From assembly GCA_023414985.1 (NCBI GenBank), contig JAEZLY010000276.1, forward strand, positions 1 through 15,284: a stretch of DNA of 15,284 nucleotides. Direction: 5' to 3'. A program made the translations under genes and the position numbers. Shown here piece by piece: positions 13,489-15,284 of the stretch. Below the pieces are notes generated by a model. That model was not told the origin of the DNA, did not search any database, and saw only the letters and a list, made by a program, of their open reading frames with translations. This stretch comes from Bacillota bacterium (GTDB lineage Bacteria; Bacillota; Clostridia; Lachnospirales; Lachnospiraceae). Within the stretch, counting starts at the first letter, position 1. Every line of letters starts with the position of its first letter.

Positions 13489-14478
13489 TTATAAAACAGC
13501 AGAATATTTTGCTGCAATGAAGATTGCCTCAAGCATACTAACTTCACTTGCAATGCCTTTCCCGGCAATATCAAAAGCGGTTCCGTGATCAACCGAGGTG
13601 CGGAGGATCGGCATTCCGCCGGTGATTGCGATTGTCCTCTCGAAATCGAGCGTTTTCGTGGCAATGTGTCCCTGATCATGATAGAGGGACAGAACACTGT
13701 TGTATCTCCCCTGAAGCGCCAGATGAAAGACTGAATCAGCACCAATCGGTCCTACAACATCATAACCTTCTGCCTGCAGCTCTTCTACAGCCGGTGTGAT
13801 ATACTTTCCTTCTTCGTCACCAAACAACCCATGTTCTCCGCAATGCGGATTCAATCCGGCTATGGCCATGGTTCCTTCCGTCACACCGAGTTTTGCTAGT
13901 ACCTCTGTACAGCGCTTTACATAGTCCTTTATTTTATCCTTGGTTACCAGTTCACAAGCTCTTCGAAGCGACACATGCCTGGTTAAAAAGAATACTCGCA
14001 TGCCGTGGACTTCAAACATCGTCAAGGGATCATCGGTGTTCGTTAATGCTCCAAAGATCTCTGTATGGCCAATATAATTAACCTTCCCTGCCTTTAGAGC
14101 TTCCTTATTAATCGGTGTGGTTGCTACTGCCGCAACCTCGCCCCTCATTGCCAGGTCAATACTTTTCTCGATATATTCATAAGCTGCATTACCGCACATA
14201 CCGCTGATACTGCCATATTGAAACTGCTCCATTTCGATATTATCCAGATCAATCAGATTTAATATACCCCGGGAGTAATCACCCTCTGTAACATCTTCAA
14301 TCTTCTTAACCTTAAGATTAGCATTTAAAAACCGAATTGTATCTTCAATAATCTTGGCATCTCCGATAACTACGCATCGTGCGCTTTCATGGAGTTCCTT
14401 TTTTAAATGAGCTTTCACTATAATTTCCGGTCCAATTCCGGCCGGATCTCCCATAGGGACTGCAATCAAGGGCTTCAT
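13489..14478 (-). CDS. pdxA: 4-hydroxythreonine-4-phosphate dehydrogenase family protein
   Basis: PdxA oxidises 4-phosphohydroxy-L-threonine with NAD in the DXP-dependent route to pyridoxal phosphate; close paralogues (PdxA2) oxidise 4-phospho-threonate or -erythronate in sugar-acid breakdown. The 329 residues begin MKPLIAVPMGDPAGIGPEII, the family signature. The three metal-binding His are H138 (GHTE), H212 (NPHCGEHG) and H267 (YHDQGH); TPINKEAL (121-128) and the DHGTAFDIAGKG substrate segment (about 287-298) are intact. Length is normal. AAGGAG lies 11 bases before the ATG. A strong promoter is present and a terminator separates it from the upstream RNase Y gene, so it is monocistronic. With no pdxB, pdxJ or four-carbon acid sugar kinase nearby, the choice between vitamin B6 synthesis and the PdxA2 role is open. 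Confidence 0.9.
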   Translation of the reverse strand: MKPLIAVPMGDPAGIGPEIIVKAHLKKELHESARCVVIGDAKIIEDTIRFLNANLKVKKIEDVTEGDYSRGILNLIDLDNIEMEQFQYGSISGMCGNAAYEYIEKSIDLAMRGEVAAVATTPINKEALKAGKVNYIGHTEIFGALTNTDDPLTMFEVHGMRVFFLTRHVSLRRACELVTKDKIKDYVKRCTEVLAKLGVTEGTMAIAGLNPHCGEHGLFGDEEGKYITPAVEELQAEGYDVVGPIGADSVFHLALQGRYNSVLSLYHDQGHIATKTLDFERTIAITGGMPILRTSVDHGTAFDIAGKGIASEVSMLEAIFIAAKYSAVL

Positions 14479-14567
14479 ATTCTGTCTGTCTCCTTATTCT
14501 TACCATATATGAAATGTTACATTTATTCCTTCACAGGTACCTTCAGTTTCTTTCTGTTCTATGCTTC

Positions 14568-14596
14568 ATCATAAGCTATCCTGCTATACAAGTCAA
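14568..14596 (-). promoter_or_regulatory. Sigma-A promoter of pdxA
   Basis: On the minus strand TTGACT (14591-14596), 17-base spacer, TATGAT (14568-14573). The predicted start near 14561 leaves a leader of about 80 bases before ATG 14478. Confidence 0.75.
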
Positions 14597-14627
14597 ATAG
14601 TACCCATTGAATTTCATTATTAGACAC

Positions 14628-14674
14628 AAAAAAAGATAGCTAAAATTATGTATCATTACATAATCTTAGCTATC
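14628..14674 (-). terminator. Rho-independent terminator of the RNase Y gene
   Basis: An 18-base stem (14657-14674 with 14635-14652, one G-U pair) around a four-base loop is followed on the minus strand by seven Ts (14634-14628). It begins 17 bases past the stop codon. Confidence 0.92.
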
Positions 14675-14691
14675 CGAATTCATTTTAGCTT

Positions 14692-15284
14692 TTACTTAGC
14701 GTAATCAGTTACTCTTGATTCCCTGATTACATTAACTTTAATCTGTCCTGGATACTCTAGTTCATTCTCGATTTTCTTAGATAAATCACGGGCTAACAGC
14801 ACCATATCAGCATCACTGATCTGCTCAGGTACTACCATTACTCTGACTTCCCTACCTGCCTGAATAGCAAATGACTTATCTACCCCTTTAAAGCCGTTGG
14901 TAATATCTTCAAGTTGCTTTAATCTGTTGGTATATGTTTCCAAGGTTTCACGCCTTGCGCCCGGTCTTGCCGCTGAAATAGTATCAGCTGCTTGAACGAT
15001 GCATGCGATCAAGGACTGGAATTCCACATCACCATGGTGCGCTTCCACAGCATTGATAACAATCTGGGACTCCTTGAATTTTCTACAAAGATCTACACCA
15101 ATCTGTACATGGGTTCCTTCCATCTCATGATCAATCGATTTACCGATGTCATGCAACAATCCGGCACGTTTTGCAAGTCTAACATCCACACCGATCTCTC
15201 CGGCTAGAAGGCCGGATAAAATAGCCACCTCAATTGAATGCTTTAATGCATTCTGACCATAACTTGTCCTAAATTTCATCTTGC
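14692..15284 (-). CDS. rny: Ribonuclease Y, C-terminal part (5' end outside window)
   Basis: RNase Y is the membrane-anchored endoribonuclease that starts mRNA decay in many Firmicutes. The visible 197 residues are the HD domain and C-terminal domain. Counting from the internal Met at 15279: FRTSYGQNALKHS (His14), AGLLHDIGKSIDHE with the catalytic H43-D44, AHHGDVE (81-82) and QAADTISAARPGARRE (D99). The tail QIKVNVIRESRVTDYAK is typical. The frame stays open to the window edge, reading Lys and a partial xGC codon (Gly expected), so the N-terminal membrane helix, coiled coil and KH domain (about 320 residues) are missing. The Met at 15279 is internal and should not be taken as a start. Followed by a strong terminator. 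Confidence 0.95.
   Translation of the reverse strand, partial: KMKFRTSYGQNALKHSIEVAILSGLLAGEIGVDVRLAKRAGLLHDIGKSIDHEMEGTHVQIGVDLCRKFKESQIVINAVEAHHGDVEFQSLIACIVQAADTISAARPGARRETLETYTNRLKQLEDITNGFKGVDKSFAIQAGREVRVMVVPEQISDADMVLLARDLSKKIENELEYPGQIKVNVIRESRVTDYAK

Noticed and set aside
13344..13745. Minus-strand open frame running from inside pdxA past its stop
   Set aside because: Out of frame with pdxA, no start signal, no family resemblance; the tail merely crosses the stem-loop region.
1..15284. dif site, CRISPR array, tRNA, rRNA or insertion sequence
   Set aside because: No regularly spaced repeats, no tRNA-like cloverleaf, no transposase reading frame and no convincing dif-like 28-base site were seen by eye.

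Overview
The window looks like an ordinary chromosomal segment of a low-to-mid GC, endospore-forming Firmicute, most likely a clostridium of the Lachnospiraceae type. The evidence is a SpoIIM sporulation protein, a DacF-like D,D-carboxypeptidase with Firmicute features, RNase Y, ScpA, consensus sigma-A promoters, purine-rich Shine-Dalgarno sites and U-tract terminators. Gene order (proC, nudF-like, spoIIM, xerD, pdp, dacF, scpA) is a stretched version of an order I recall from Bacillus and clostridia. No rRNA, tRNA, CRISPR array or insertion sequence was found. The organism assignment is inference.

Layout, left to right. Except for a two-gene island, every gene reads on the minus strand. Positions 1-1366 hold the start of scpA (cut by the window edge) behind a membrane-anchored metallophosphoesterase with a good promoter. 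Positions 1385-4826 hold dacF, an MFS transporter and an orphan membrane-anchored protein with two Ig-like repeats. Positions 4990-6309 hold pyrimidine-nucleoside phosphorylase. The 6310-6830 gap holds the decayed 3' end of a GNAT acetyltransferase gene and then the promoter of the plus-strand island: an AroG-type DAHP synthase and a small intact GNAT protein. A long shared terminator (8436-8486) separates this island from the minus-strand cluster proC - nudix - spoIIM - xerD (11544 down to 8545). An aspartate-type aminotransferase with its own promoter and terminator follows, then a 498-base AT-rich gap, pdxA with promoter and stem-loop, and finally the last third of RNase Y with a classic terminator.

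How the genes fit together. Most are independent housekeeping units: chromosome condensation (ScpA), cell wall (DacF), nucleoside salvage (Pdp), shikimate entry (AroG), proline synthesis (ProC), amino-group transfer, PLP-related metabolism (PdxA), RNA decay (RNase Y). proC to xerD is probably one operon joining metabolism, sporulation (SpoIIM) and recombination (XerD-like).

Most notable points: (1) the XerD-like protein lacks or changes three of the six canonical tyrosine-recombinase catalytic positions (Arg-I is Lys146, the beta-hairpin Lys is lost in a shortened loop, the first His is Asn237) but keeps Arg240, His263 and Tyr272; (2) an unannotated GNAT gene relic upstream of aroG, whose in-frame stop falls where the family has Tyr; (3) a small, very basic, membrane-anchored two-Ig-domain orphan. 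I saw no convincing novel multi-gene system.
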